From: Haloactinospora alba
Lineage (GTDB): Bacteria; Actinomycetota; Actinomycetes; Streptosporangiales; Streptosporangiaceae
Reading direction: 5' to 3'
DNA: 64,000 bases
Assembly: GCF_006717075.1 (NCBI RefSeq)
Contig: NZ_VFQC01000002.1
Coordinates: forward strand, 538,351-602,350
Shown: positions 31,362-39,928 of the stretch, piece by piece
How the letters are laid out: every line of letters starts with the position of its first letter
Numbering within the stretch: position 1 is the first letter of the stretch
Program-made: the position numbers and the translations under genes
The notes under the pieces: generated by a model
What the model saw: only the letters and a program-made list of their open reading frames with translations
What the model was told of the DNA's origin: nothing
Databases searched by the model: none

Positions 31362-32596
31362 CACCCGGAAGCGACGAGGGCGAGGGCCTGCTGCGTGAAC
31401 TGGCGCCGCAGGTCCTCGCTCGCCTCGTGCGCACGTATGGCACCGACCAGTTCGACCTGTGCGAGGACGCGGTCCAAGACGCGCTCCTGGCAGCACACCG
31501 CCAGTGGCAGTCGGCCGTGCCCTCGGACCCGCTCGGCTGGCTCGTGACCACTGCCCGTCGCCGCTACGTTGACCGGATCCGTTCCGATTCGAGGCGTCGC
31601 GAGCGCGAGACCCGCGAGGCTGTCCTGACCGAGCCGCTGGCGCATGTCGGCGCCGATCCGTCCCTCGCGGGCGACAGTCTCCTTTTGCTCCAGCTCTGCT
31701 GCCATCCGGCCCTTCCCCGTACCGGCCAGGTCGCTCTCGCCCTCCGCGCGGTCGCGGGTCTGAGCACGGCGCAGATCGCGAACGTCCACCAGCTTCCCGA
31801 ACCCACAGTGGCGCAACGCATCACCCGCGCCAAGCGCCGTCTCGCCGAACTCGACAGCGCGCTGCCGCGTCCCCGCGACGCCGCCGAGCGGCTCGGTCCG
31901 GTACTCGACGTTCTCTACGCCATGCTCACCGAGGCGCACCACACCACCTCGGGCGCACCGGCCCGGGACACCGACCTCGCCGCCGAAGCCGTGCACCTGG
32001 CACGGTTGCTGCACGAGGCGCTCCCCACCGACTCCGAGGTCGCCGGACTCCTCGCGCTCATGCTGCTCACCGAGTCGCGGGGCCCGGCGCGCCAAGCCCC
32101 CGACGGCTCACTGATTCCGCTCGACGAGCAGGACCGGCGCATGTGGGACCACGCACGGGCGGACGAAGGTCTCGCACTGGTCGCGGCAGCAGCGCCCGGA
32201 GCAGCGCCGGGTCCCTTCCTGCTGCAGGCATGCATCGCCGCCCTGCATGCCGAGGCTCCCGACACCGCGTCCACCGACTGGAGCGAGATCCTCGCGCTCT
32301 ACGACGTGCTTGACGTCGTGACGGGACGCAACAACCCCACAGTTGCGTTGAACAGGATCATCGCGGTAGCGCAAGTACACGGTGATGCCAGCGCGCTCGA
32401 CGCGCTGCACCAGCTCTCGGCCCACCATCCGCGGTTGTCCCGGATCGACGCCGTGCGAGCCCATCTCCTGGAACGCCTCGGCCGCACCGGCGACGCCGCC
32501 GACGCATACCGCGAGGCCGCACGCGCAACGCGCAACCTCGCCGAGCGGCAGTACCTGCAGAACCGTCTCCGAGCCCTCACCCGGCCTGACCCGTAG
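31358..32596 (+). CDS. ECF42-group RNA polymerase sigma factor with long C-terminal extension
   Basis: 412-residue sigma factor. Region 2 is seen in YGTDQFDLCEDAVQDALLAA (about residues 26-45) and WLVTTARRRYVDRIRSDSRR (about 60-79). Region 4 is TGQVALALRAVAGLSTAQIA through LPEPTVAQRITRAKRRLAEL (about 127-170). The remaining about 230 residues are a helical, TPR-like extension (LLEALPTDSEVAGLLALMLL-type repeats, ending GRTGDAADAYREAARATRNL). ECF42 sigmas lack a separate anti-sigma factor, and the extension is thought to govern activity. It probably directs transcription from both divergent promoters in the preceding intergenic region. Confidence 0.92.
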   Translation: MTPGSDEGEGLLRELAPQVLARLVRTYGTDQFDLCEDAVQDALLAAHRQWQSAVPSDPLGWLVTTARRRYVDRIRSDSRRRERETREAVLTEPLAHVGADPSLAGDSLLLLQLCCHPALPRTGQVALALRAVAGLSTAQIANVHQLPEPTVAQRITRAKRRLAELDSALPRPRDAAERLGPVLDVLYAMLTEAHHTTSGAPARDTDLAAEAVHLARLLHEALPTDSEVAGLLALMLLTESRGPARQAPDGSLIPLDEQDRRMWDHARADEGLALVAAAAPGAAPGPFLLQACIAALHAEAPDTASTDWSEILALYDVLDVVTGRNNPTVALNRIIAVAQVHGDASALDALHQLSAHHPRLSRIDAVRAHLLERLGRTGDAADAYREAARATRNLAERQYLQNRLRALTRPDP

Positions 32597-32667
32597 CCGC
32601 GTCCCACACCATTCACACCGACGCCGCTCCGCCCGTAACGTTCGGTTCGACTGCGCACGGCGCACTG

Positions 32668-32937
32668 TTCCGCCGCGGGGCCGACCGGCCCACCGGCGAT
32701 TCGATCCGCCGCTGCGAGCACGATCGGCCCGGAGACCTGATCCACATCGGCGTCAAGGAGTCCGGCGAGACTCCCGACGGCGGTCGGCGGCGCCACGTAG
32801 GGCGTCAACAAGGTGGCAGGAACCGCATACCGACCGCGGCACCAACGGGGAAACCGCGCAGCGGGCGCGGGAACCGACACGCTTCCCGCGCCGTGATCGA
32901 CGAGCTCGCGGGTCGCCTACCTCGAAGCCCGCCATGA
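32668..32937 (+). pseudogene. Decayed IS481-type transposase fragment
   Basis: A 90-codon open stretch without a proper start encodes a diverged piece of an IS481 integrase: RRCEHDRPGDLIHIGVKESG, then ETPDGGRRRHVGRQQGGRNR and a GKPR...VIDELAGRLPRSPP end at TGA 32935-32937. Intact family members read about as YEH..PGDLIHVDVKKLG.IPDGGGWR..G and continue to the second catalytic Asp in VIDDHSR. The catalytic positions are substituted (D to G, then IDE), both ends are missing and no terminal repeats are seen. An old remnant between the ECF42 operon and purL. Confidence 0.7.
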
Positions 32938-33030
32938 CGAGACCACGTCTAGGACCACCACAGGCCCCGCCCAGCGGTCGGGAGGGGCGCGCACCCCTCT
33001 CCGGGTTGGACAACTCCCGGGACAGCCCAG

Positions 33031-35319
33031 TCAGGCCACACCGACGAGGTCGGGCAGGGTTCCGGCGTGGGTGGCCCGCAGCTCGTCCAGCTCGATCGCG
33101 AACCCGCCGCCGGGGTGGGAGACCCGCAGCGCGGAGCCGCCGGTGGAGCCGACCGCTTCGACCGGGACACCGTGGCGGGAGCAGAGCTCGGTGAACTCCG
33201 CCTCGGCCCGCGGGTCCACCGCGACGACGGCACGTCCCGCCGACTCGCTGAACAGGGAGACGAAGGGGTCCGTCACCTCCACGGAGCACCCCGTGCCGCC
33301 GCGCAGCGCCGACTCCGCGAGCGCCACCGCGAGCCCGCCGTCCGACAGGTCGTGCGCGGCCAGGGCGAGCCCCCGTTCGGCGGTTTCGGCCAGCACGGCA
33401 CCGAGCGCGGCCTCCGCGTCCAGGTCCACCCGCGGCGGGTGGCCCCCGAGGTGGCCGTGGACCACGCTGGCCCACACGGACCCGCCCAGCTCTGCCGCGG
33501 TCTCGCCCAGCAGCAGGAGGCGCGCCCCGGACGTGTCGAACGCCGACGTCAGCCGGTTGTTGACGTCGCTGATCACCCCGAGTACCCCGACCACCGGGGT
33601 GGGATTGATCGCCGTGTCCCCGGTCTGGTTGTAGAAACTCACGTTGCCCCCGGTGACCGGGGTTCCGAGGTGCTGGCACGCGTCGGCGAGTCCCCGGGTG
33701 GACTCGGCGAACTGCCACATCACGCCGGGGTCCTCCGGCGAGCCGTAGTTGAGGCAGTTGGTGACGGCGAGCGGTCGCGCCCCGGTCGCGGCGACGTTGC
33801 GGTAGGCCTCGGCGTAGGCGGCCTGTGTCCCGGTGTAGGGGTCGAGGCGGGTGTAGCGGCCGTTCCCGTCGGTCGCCAGGGAGATGCCGCGGTCGCTGTC
33901 GTCGGACACCCGCACCACACCGCCGTCGTGCGGCGCCGCCAGCACCGTGTTCCCCAGCACGTAGCGGTCGTACTGCTGGGTCACCCAGGTGGGGTCGCAC
34001 ACCCCGGGCGCGGCGAGGACGCGCAGCACCTGCTCGCGCAGCCCCTCGTCGGTGGTGGGCCGTTCCAGCCGCTCGGGCGTGTCCGCCTGCAGCCCGTCCT
34101 GGTCCTGCGGGCGGGAGTAGGGGCGCTGGTAGACCGGCCCCTCGTCGGAGGCGGTGCGCGGCGGCATGTCCACGATCGTCTCGCCGTGCCAGGTCATGAC
34201 CAGGCGTCCGCCGCGTTCGGCCTCCTCACTGGTGACGTCGGTGACGTCGCCGATGACGGTGGCGAGGATGTTCCACTTGCGGCAGGTCTCCTGGAACGCG
34301 TCGAGCTTGTCCGGCTCGACGACGGCCATCATGCGCTCCTGGGACTCGCTCATCAGGATCTCTTCGGGGGTGAGCCGCGGGTCTCGCAGCGGCACCCGGT
34401 CCAGCTCGACGCGCATCCCGCCGGTGCCGCCCGCGGCCAGCTCGGTGGTGGAGCAGGAGACACCGGCGGCTCCCAGGTCCTGGATGCCGACGACGAGGTC
34501 GTTGCGGAACAGTTCCAGGCTGCACTCCACCAGCAGCTTCTCCAGGAACGGGTCGCCCACCTGGACGCTGGGGCGCTTCGCGCCGCTCTCGGCGTCGAAG
34601 GAGGCGCTGGCGAGCACGGACGCGCCGCCGATGCCGTCGGGGCCGGTGGGCGCGCCGAAGAGGACGACCTTGTTGCCCGGCCCGGATGCCTGGGCGAGCT
34701 TGATGTCGTCGCGGTCCAGCACACCGACGCACATCGCGTTCACCAGCGGGTTGCGGGCGTAGCCGGGGTCGAACCCGAGTTCCCCGCCGATGTTGGGCAG
34801 GCCCAGGCAGTTCCCGTAGGAGGAGATGCCGGAGACGACGCCGGGCAGCACCCGCAGGGTGTCCTCCTCCTCGGCGGGGCCGAACCGCAGCGCGTCCATG
34901 ACCGCCACCGGCCGGGCCCCCATGGTCAGGATGTCGCGGACGATGCCGCCCACGCCGGTGGCGGCGCCCTGGTGCGGCTCCACGTAGGAGGGGTGGTTGT
35001 GCGACTCGAGCTTGAACGTCACCGCGTTGCCGTCGCCCACGTCGACGACGCCCGCGTTCTCGCCCATCCCCACCAGCAGCGCGTCGCTGTCCGGGGCTTT
35101 CTCACCGAACTGGCGCAGGTGGGCCTTGGAGCTCTTGTAGGAGCAGTGTTCGCTCCACATGACCGAGTAGATGGCGAGTTCGGCCGCGGTGGGGCGGCGC
35201 CCGAGGATCTCGCGCACGCGCGCGTACTCGTCCTCAGCCATACCGAGCTCGGCGTAGGGCTGCTGCGTGGCCGGTGTCGCGGCGGCCGCTGCGACGGTGT
35301 CGGTCTGCGTGTCGGGCAT
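33031..35319 (-). CDS. purL: Phosphoribosylformylglycinamidine synthase, large subunit (PurL)
   Basis: 762-residue small-type PurL, which with PurS and PurQ converts FGAR, ATP and glutamine-derived ammonia to FGAM in purine synthesis. Visible landmarks are [18 protein letters not shown] (about residues 52-69), [20 protein letters not shown], the Mg/ATP segment [20 protein letters not shown], the signature [17 protein letters not shown], and the second-half nucleotide region [18 protein letters not shown]. The length is right for the three-subunit bacterial enzyme. Last gene of a minus-strand set that also holds purQ and purS, interrupted by two non-purine genes. Confidence 0.97.
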   Translation of the reverse strand: MPDTQTDTVAAAAATPATQQPYAELGMAEDEYARVREILGRRPTAAELAIYSVMWSEHCSYKSSKAHLRQFGEKAPDSDALLVGMGENAGVVDVGDGNAVTFKLESHNHPSYVEPHQGAATGVGGIVRDILTMGARPVAVMDALRFGPAEEEDTLRVLPGVVSGISSYGNCLGLPNIGGELGFDPGYARNPLVNAMCVGVLDRDDIKLAQASGPGNKVVLFGAPTGPDGIGGASVLASASFDAESGAKRPSVQVGDPFLEKLLVECSLELFRNDLVVGIQDLGAAGVSCSTTELAAGGTGGMRVELDRVPLRDPRLTPEEILMSESQERMMAVVEPDKLDAFQETCRKWNILATVIGDVTDVTSEEAERGGRLVMTWHGETIVDMPPRTASDEGPVYQRPYSRPQDQDGLQADTPERLERPTTDEGLREQVLRVLAAPGVCDPTWVTQQYDRYVLGNTVLAAPHDGGVVRVSDDSDRGISLATDGNGRYTRLDPYTGTQAAYAEAYRNVAATGARPLAVTNCLNYGSPEDPGVMWQFAESTRGLADACQHLGTPVTGGNVSFYNQTGDTAINPTPVVGVLGVISDVNNRLTSAFDTSGARLLLLGETAAELGGSVWASVVHGHLGGHPPRVDLDAEAALGAVLAETAERGLALAAHDLSDGGLAVALAESALRGGTGCSVEVTDPFVSLFSESAGRAVVAVDPRAEAEFTELCSRHGVPVEAVGSTGGSALRVSHPGGGFAIELDELRATHAGTLPDLVGVA

Positions 35320-35352
35320 GGGCGGGTTCCGTTCTCGGTTCCGTGGTCGTGC

Positions 35353-35841
35353 CTAGGAGGGCGGTTGGGCGTGGGTGAGCATCAGTCCTGCCGTGGTGTC
35401 CGGCCCGTAGGGGTCGGTGCTGCCTTTCAGCAGGACGGATCCGTTGGTCAGGTACGTCTGCTCGGTGGGGACGTCGTCGGGGTCGTCCTCCCCCTGCGGC
35501 AGGGTCTGGCCCCATCCCTTGTCGAGCAGGTGGTCGTAGACGGTGTCGACGGCCTCCTCGGAGTCGAGGTCCTCGGCGGCGATCCCGACGAGGCGGTAGC
35601 ACTCGCCGCCCTCGCACTGCTGGCCGAGGTCCGTGTAGGAGGCGTCACCGGGCGCCTCGCCGATCTCGGACATCTCCGGGGCCGGGGCAGGGGGCTGCTG
35701 GGAGCCCTCGGGGGCGGGGCTCTTCGGTGCCGGCGCGCTCGACATGGTGAACAGGCCGACCGCGCCGGTGGCCACCATGCCCACCGTGACGAGCGCGGCT
35801 AGGACGTACATGGTCATGCGCGAACGCAGCAGCGCCATCAT
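35353..35841 (-). CDS. Hypothetical secreted or membrane-anchored protein between purQ and purL
   Basis: 162 residues. It begins with a short basic segment and one hydrophobic helix (MTMYVLAALVTVGMVATGAV, about residues 9-28), followed by a Pro/Ala-rich linker and an acidic domain with two cysteines (QQCEGGECYRLVGIAAEDLD) that could pair outside the cell. No known family is recognised. GGGAGAGAC precedes the ATG. Small gaps on both sides suggest co-transcription with the pur genes, although nothing suggests a role in purine synthesis. Confidence 0.65.
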   Translation of the reverse strand: MMALLRSRMTMYVLAALVTVGMVATGAVGLFTMSSAPAPKSPAPEGSQQPPAPAPEMSEIGEAPGDASYTDLGQQCEGGECYRLVGIAAEDLDSEEAVDTVYDHLLDKGWGQTLPQGEDDPDDVPTEQTYLTNGSVLLKGSTDPYGPDTTAGLMLTHAQPPS

Positions 35842-35885
35842 GGAGTGTCTCTCCCGTTCGGTCCGCCGGGGTCGGTTCCCACGCC

Positions 35886-36596
35886 CTAGCGCGCCCCCGC
35901 CGCGGTGCCGGCGGGGACGGCCCCGCCGGCGCGTGCGACGAGCGAGGTGAGGAACCCTCTCCCGTCGACCGATGGCCCGGTGAGGGCGGCGGTGGCGTGT
36001 TCCGGGTGGGGCATCACGCCGACGACGTTGCCGTGCTCGTTGGTGACGCCCGCGATGCCGCGGTGGGCGCCGTTGGGGGAGCCGCCGACGTAGCGGAGCA
36101 CCACCCGGCCGTCGCGTTCCAGGGTGTCGAGGGTCTCCGGCGCCGCGACGTAGTTGCCCTCGTTGCTCTTCAGCGGGAGGAGCAGCTCCTGGCCGGTGTG
36201 GTACTGGCCGGTCCAGGCGGTGTCGGTGGTCTCGACCCGGACGCGCTGGTCGCGGCAGATGAAGTGCTGGTTGGCGTTGCGGGTCAGGGCTCCCGGCAGC
36301 AGGTGGCTCTCGCACAGGATCTGGAAACCGTTGCAGATCCCCAGCACTGGAAGGCGGCCGGACTCCGCGGCGGGAACCAGCTCGGACATCACCGGTGCGA
36401 ACCGGGCGATGGCGCCGCAGCGCAGGTAGTCCCCGTAGGAGAAGCCGCCCGGGAGGACGACGGCGTCCACACCGTGGAGGTCGGCGTCGTCGTGCCACAG
36501 GGGGACGGGTTCGGCGCCGCAGATGCGGATGGCACGTGCCGCGTCCCTGTCGTCCAGGGAGCCGGGGAACGTGACGACGCCCACGCGGGCTGTCAT
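35886..36596 (-). CDS. purQ: Phosphoribosylformylglycinamidine synthase, glutaminase subunit (PurQ)
   Basis: 236-residue class I glutamine amidotransferase that delivers ammonia to PurL. It starts VGVVTFPGSLDDRDAARAI, has the oxyanion strand VVLPGGFSYGDYLRCGAIAR, the nucleophile Cys in PVLGICNGFQILCES (about residues 84-98) and the catalytic His-Glu pair in GVMPHPEHATAALTG (about 199-213). Full length for the family. It lies between the RsbW-like gene and the secreted hypothetical. Confidence 0.96.
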   Translation of the reverse strand: MTARVGVVTFPGSLDDRDAARAIRICGAEPVPLWHDDADLHGVDAVVLPGGFSYGDYLRCGAIARFAPVMSELVPAAESGRLPVLGICNGFQILCESHLLPGALTRNANQHFICRDQRVRVETTDTAWTGQYHTGQELLLPLKSNEGNYVAAPETLDTLERDGRVVLRYVGGSPNGAHRGIAGVTNEHGNVVGVMPHPEHATAALTGPSVDGRGFLTSLVARAGGAVPAGTAAGAR

Positions 36597-36720
36597 GGGT
36601 ACTCTCCGAAAAGTCGTCGCACGGATGGCTCGCGTGCGCTGGTGGCCATCGCGACCAGCGCCTCCACTGCCGAGGCTACCCGCTGGCCCGGCCGCTGGGT
36701 GCGGTGGGCCTCCGCGGTGG

Positions 36721-37161
36721 TCAGTGCGTTGCCGGGGCCAGGTCGGGGCGGCCGTCGGCGGGGGCGCCCGGGCACAGGTGCTTACGCAGCAGCACCGTGA
36801 TCGCACCGGGGGAGGTGTCGCGGAACGTCACCTCGTCGACCAGGCTCCGCATCAGGGCGATCCCGCGGCCGGACTCCGCGTCCAGGTCCGGCGCCGGGAT
36901 GTGGGCGGGGGCGAACTCCGGGCCGGCGTGGGTCACCGACAGCAGGCAGGAGCCGTCGTACAGGTGGGCGGTCACCTCGTAGGTGGCGGCGGGGGCGCCG
37001 TGGTCGATGACGTTGGTGCAGGCTTCGGATGCGGCGAGAAGAATGGTGAATGTGCATTCCTCGGTAATTCCGTTCACCCGGAGGACTTCCCCGAGGAATT
37101 CGCGCATGACCGGAACCGTGTACGCGGCCCGAGGAAGCGCGATCGCGAAACTCGCCTCCAT
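36721..37161 (-). CDS. RsbW-like anti-sigma-type ATP-binding protein
   Basis: 146-residue HATPase (GHKL) domain protein of the actinobacterial serine-kinase anti-sigma class. The N-box is seen in ILLAASEACTNVIDHGAPAA (about residues 41-60; Glu and Asn present), and the G1 region as DLDAESGRGIALMRSLVDEV (about 92-111). Such proteins bind a sigma factor or an anti-anti-sigma factor and phosphorylate the latter; dozens occur in actinomycete genomes. No partner STAS protein is adjacent. It sits within the pur gene set between purS and purQ, with about 100-base gaps on both sides, so it may share their transcript. Confidence 0.87.
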   Translation of the reverse strand: MEASFAIALPRAAYTVPVMREFLGEVLRVNGITEECTFTILLAASEACTNVIDHGAPAATYEVTAHLYDGSCLLSVTHAGPEFAPAHIPAPDLDAESGRGIALMRSLVDEVTFRDTSPGAITVLLRKHLCPGAPADGRPDLAPATH

Positions 37162-37263
37162 CGGAATCCCCCCTGAATATCCTGCCGCATTTCCTAGCTT
37201 TCCCGGTGGGGTTGCTGTGAAACAGGAGGCGAGAGGTGATGTTGGCGCGATTGGGGAGCGGGG

Positions 37264-37506
37264 TCACTCCACCCGTACCTCGAAGTCCTCGATGACGGGA
37301 TTCGCGAGCAGTGTGCCCGCCATATTCCGAATCTCCTCGAGGCGCTCCTCGTCGGGCTCGCCCTCCACGTCCACCTCGAAGCGCTTTCCCTGCCGGACCC
37401 CGTTGATCCCCGCGAACCCCAGGCGGCCGCACGCGCCCGTGATCGCCTCGCCCTGCGGGTCCAGGATCTCCGGTTTGAGCATGACATCAACGACGACGCG
37501 GGCCAC
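37264..37506 (-). CDS. purS: Phosphoribosylformylglycinamidine synthase subunit PurS
   Basis: 80-residue PurS, the small dimeric subunit that bridges PurL and PurQ and helps channel ammonia. Family features are VVVDVMLKPEILDPQGEAIT (about residues 4-23), the LGFAGINGVRQGKRFEVDVE strand-turn-strand (about 29-48) and a C-terminal NPVIEDFEVRVE. GGAGGAGACCC immediately precedes the GTG at 37506 and fixes the start. First gene of the purS-RsbW-like-purQ-hypothetical-purL run on the minus strand. Confidence 0.95.
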   Translation of the reverse strand: MARVVVDVMLKPEILDPQGEAITGACGRLGFAGINGVRQGKRFEVDVEGEPDEERLEEIRNMAGTLLANPVIEDFEVRVE

Positions 37507-37604
37507 GGGTCTCCTCCATTTTGTCGTGCGGGTGCTTCGCTGCCGGGCCGGCCTGCCGACACCGGCAGGCAGCACGCAGCGTACGGCACTGGCGTCGCCG
37601 GGCA

Positions 37605-37631
37605 GGAATCGACAGCCGCGGCGGAGGGGTT
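37605..37631 (+). promoter_or_regulatory. Possible SigR-type autoregulatory promoter
   Basis: GGAAT (37605-37609), a 19-base spacer and GTT (37629-37631) resemble the SigR consensus GGAAT-N18-GTT with one extra base. It lies about 140 bases before the SigR-like gene, upstream of a vegetative promoter, as in Streptomyces where sigR has a second inducible promoter. Confidence 0.3.
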
Positions 37632-37691
37632 TCGGGACCCGCAGACGGCCGCTGGCGGGGCTTGTCGGCGCCCGTGACACGTATCACCCGG

Positions 37692-37720
37692 TTGACTGTC
37701 ATCATGGCAGGGCGTTATAT
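37692..37720 (+). promoter_or_regulatory. Vegetative promoter of the SigR-like gene
   Basis: TTGACT (37692-37697), exactly 17 bases, then TTATAT (37715-37720), about 45 bases before the GTG start at 37768. One of the best sigma-70-type promoters in the window. Confidence 0.7.
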
Positions 37721-37767
37721 GCGTCTAACAGGACGGTAACGATGAACAGTCGTCCCGAGGGGGAGAT

Positions 37768-38370
37768 GTGACGACCGTCGAACGCGAGCGAACCACCGAC
37801 GGGGAGGAGACCTCGAACGGCATGGACTTCGCCACGGCCGTGACCCCGTACGCCGACCAGCTTTACCCCACGGCGCTGCGTATGACCCGCAACTCGGCCG
37901 ATGCCGAGGACCTGGTCCAGGAGACCTTCGCCAAGGCGTTCGCGAATTTCCACCAGTTCCGCGCCGGAACGAACCTTCGGGCCTGGCTGTACCGGATCCT
38001 GACCAACACCTTCATCAACGGCTACCGCAAGAAGCAGCGTGAGCCGCGTCAGGACTCGACGGACGAGATCAAGGACTGGCAGCTCGCCGCTGTCGAGGGG
38101 CACACCTCCACCGGCCTCCGTTCCGCGGAGTCCGAGGTGCTGGAGCACCTGCCCGACGCCAACATCCGGCGGGCGCTGGCCGAGCTCCCCAGCGACTTCC
38201 AGCTCGTGGTCTACCTGATCGACGTCGAGGGCTACCCCTACAAGGACGTGGCCGCCCGTATGGGAACCCCGCTGGGAACGGTCATGTCCCGCCTGCACCG
38301 CGCGCGGCGCCAGCTGCGCGGCATGCTCACCGACTACGCCAGGGAGCGCGGCATCGAAGCCGCCGCCTGA
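37768..38370 (+). CDS. SigR-like ECF RNA polymerase sigma factor
   Basis: 200-residue ECF sigma factor of the SigR/SigH redox-stress class. Region 2 is [20 protein letters not shown], then [20 protein letters not shown] (about residues 28-67). Region 4 is [20 protein letters not shown], then [35 protein letters not shown] (about 133-187). The class responds to thiol oxidation through a zinc anti-sigma factor, RsrA, normally encoded immediately downstream. No such gene follows here: the next 440 bases contain no HxxxCxxC frame. GGGGGAGAT precedes the GTG start. The function is inferred from sequence similarity alone; another ECF subgroup is possible. Confidence 0.87.
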   Translation: MTTVERERTTDGEETSNGMDFATAVTPYADQLYPTALRMTRNSADAEDLVQETFAKAFANFHQFRAGTNLRAWLYRILTNTFINGYRKKQREPRQDSTDEIKDWQLAAVEGHTSTGLRSAESEVLEHLPDANIRRALAELPSDFQLVVYLIDVEGYPYKDVAARMGTPLGTVMSRLHRARRQLRGMLTDYARERGIEAAA

Positions 38371-38559
38371 GCTCCCGTCCCGGTCGTAGCGACCGGTCGC
38401 TGCTCCTCCCGCGCCGTGCCTTCCGGGAGGCAGTCCCCCACCCGCGCCCCGGCGCGGTGCTCCGTCCGGCACACCCCGCACCTCACTCTCCGTGACGACG
38501 TTCGCGTGGACGGTGCCGGGCGGCCCCCGAGGGGGAAACCGTCCGCCACCCGGTTCGTT

Positions 38560-38587
38560 GGACGGCCGATTTTTTATTTGGTCGTCC
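38560..38587. terminator. T-rich-loop hairpin before the dehydrogenase operon
   Basis: Arms GGACGGCC / GGTCGTCC (one mismatch) enclose a T-rich 12-base loop in the 440-base gap after the sigma gene. It may end the sigma transcript. The rest of the gap up to the promoter at 38588 holds no convincing gene. Confidence 0.35.
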
Positions 38588-38616
38588 TTGCAATTGGTAG
38601 GAAATCCTGGTAGTTG
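38588..38616 (+). promoter_or_regulatory. Promoter of the 2-oxoacid dehydrogenase operon
   Basis: TTGCAA (38588-38593), 17-base spacer, TAGTTG (38611-38616), giving a leader of about 190 bases before the E1-alpha start at 38810. Plausible but not strong at the -10 box. Confidence 0.4.
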
Positions 38617-38809
38617 CGCTTTCGGTTTTCTCGGGGACCATGGATGAGGCAGGCGAAAGGTGCCGCTGGGATCTTGCGCCGCCCGCGGTGAGTTCTGTCA
38701 CGATATCGGTAGGGCTGTCCGTGCACCTGTTACCGCGGGTGAACGGACAGAGGTCCGGCCGGTTGGCGGTACCCCGCGTGATCGGCCCCGAGAACCCGAG
38801 GAGCGACAG

Positions 38810-39925
38810 GTGTCGGACAACACCGCGCAGGCGGAACCGGAGCTTATCCAGCTCCTGACCCCCGACGGAGAACTGAGACAACATCCCGACTATCCGCTGG
38901 AGATCGACGCGCAGCAGCTGCGCGAGCTCTACCGCGACCTCGTCCTGGTGCGCCGCATCGACACCGAGGCCGTGGCGCTGCAACGCCAGGGCGAACTCGG
39001 CCTGTGGGCGTCCCTGCTGGGACAGGAGGCGGCGCAGGTGGGTTCGGGCCGCGCGCTGCACCCCAACGACGTGGCCTTCCCCTCCTACCGGGAGCACGGT
39101 GTGGCCTGGTGCTTCGGAATCGACCCCGTCCAACTGCTCGGGGTGTTCCGCGGCGTCACGAACGGCGGGTGGGACCCCAACGAGCACGGCCTCCAGCTCT
39201 ACACGATCGTCATCGGAAGCCAGACGCTGCACGCCACCGGCTACGCCATGGGAGTGCAGCGCGACGGCGCGCTCGGCGAGGACGGCACGGCCGTCATCAG
39301 CTACTTCGGTGACGGCGCCACCAGCCAGGGAGACACCAGCGAAGCGTTCAACTTCGCGGCGGTGAACAACGCCCCCGTCGTGTTCTTCTGCCAGAACAAC
39401 CAGTGGGCCATCTCCGAACCGCTGGAACGCCAGTCCCGCGTGCCGCTGTGCCAGCGCGCCTCAGGCTTCGGTTTCCCCGGTGTGCGCATCGACGGCAACG
39501 ACGTCCTCGCCTCGCTCGCGGTCACCCGCGCCGCGCTGCGCAACGCCCGCGAGGGGCAGGGACCGATGCTGATCGAGGCGTTCACCTACCGCATGGGCGC
39601 GCACACCACGAACGACGACCCCACCCGCTACCGCGCCTCGGCCGAGCTGGAGGAGTGGCAGAACAAGGACCCCATCAGCCGACTGCGCACCTACCTCGTC
39701 AACGAGCAGATCGCCGACGACGCCTTCCTCTCCGAGGTGGAGGCGGAGGCGGACCAGCTCGGAGAGCGTCTGCGCACCCAGTGCCGGCAACTGCCCGACC
39801 CCGAGCCGCTGGACATCTTCCACGAGGTCTACGCGGAACCCAACAGCCACATCGACCGCCAACGCGCGGATTTCGCCGACTACCTCGCCTCGTTCGAGGA
39901 TGTCGGAACGGAAGGGGTCCGGTAA
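38810..39925 (+). CDS. 2-Oxoacid dehydrogenase E1 component, alpha subunit
   Basis: 371-residue thiamine-diphosphate-dependent E1-alpha. The TPP motif is intact: VISYFGDGATSQGDTSEAFN then FAAVNNAPVVFFCQNNQWAI (about residues 162-201). The phosphorylation-loop region is YRMGAHTTNDDPTRYR. It decarboxylates pyruvate or a branched-chain 2-oxoacid and passes the acyl group to lipoyl-E2. The sequence type fits the PdhA/BkdA group; the substrate is not settled here. GAGGAGCGACAG precedes the GTG at 38810. First of three genes E1-alpha, E1-beta, E2; no E3 gene is in the cluster, so a shared lipoamide dehydrogenase is implied. Confidence 0.93.
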   Translation: MSDNTAQAEPELIQLLTPDGELRQHPDYPLEIDAQQLRELYRDLVLVRRIDTEAVALQRQGELGLWASLLGQEAAQVGSGRALHPNDVAFPSYREHGVAWCFGIDPVQLLGVFRGVTNGGWDPNEHGLQLYTIVIGSQTLHATGYAMGVQRDGALGEDGTAVISYFGDGATSQGDTSEAFNFAAVNNAPVVFFCQNNQWAISEPLERQSRVPLCQRASGFGFPGVRIDGNDVLASLAVTRAALRNAREGQGPMLIEAFTYRMGAHTTNDDPTRYRASAELEEWQNKDPISRLRTYLVNEQIADDAFLSEVEAEADQLGERLRTQCRQLPDPEPLDIFHEVYAEPNSHIDRQRADFADYLASFEDVGTEGVR

Positions 39926-39928
39926 CGC

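Noticed and set aside
33067-35802. A 911-codon plus-strand frame opposite purL
   Set aside because: It is the antisense shadow of purL, His/Val/Gly-rich with no motifs and no ribosome site. The same applies to the long frames opposite clpB (56185-58977) and the E1/E2 operon (39461-42196).
38416-38613. A small downstream partner (RsrA) for the SigR-like sigma
   Set aside because: The only frame of suitable position lacks the HxxxCxxC zinc motif and coding bias.
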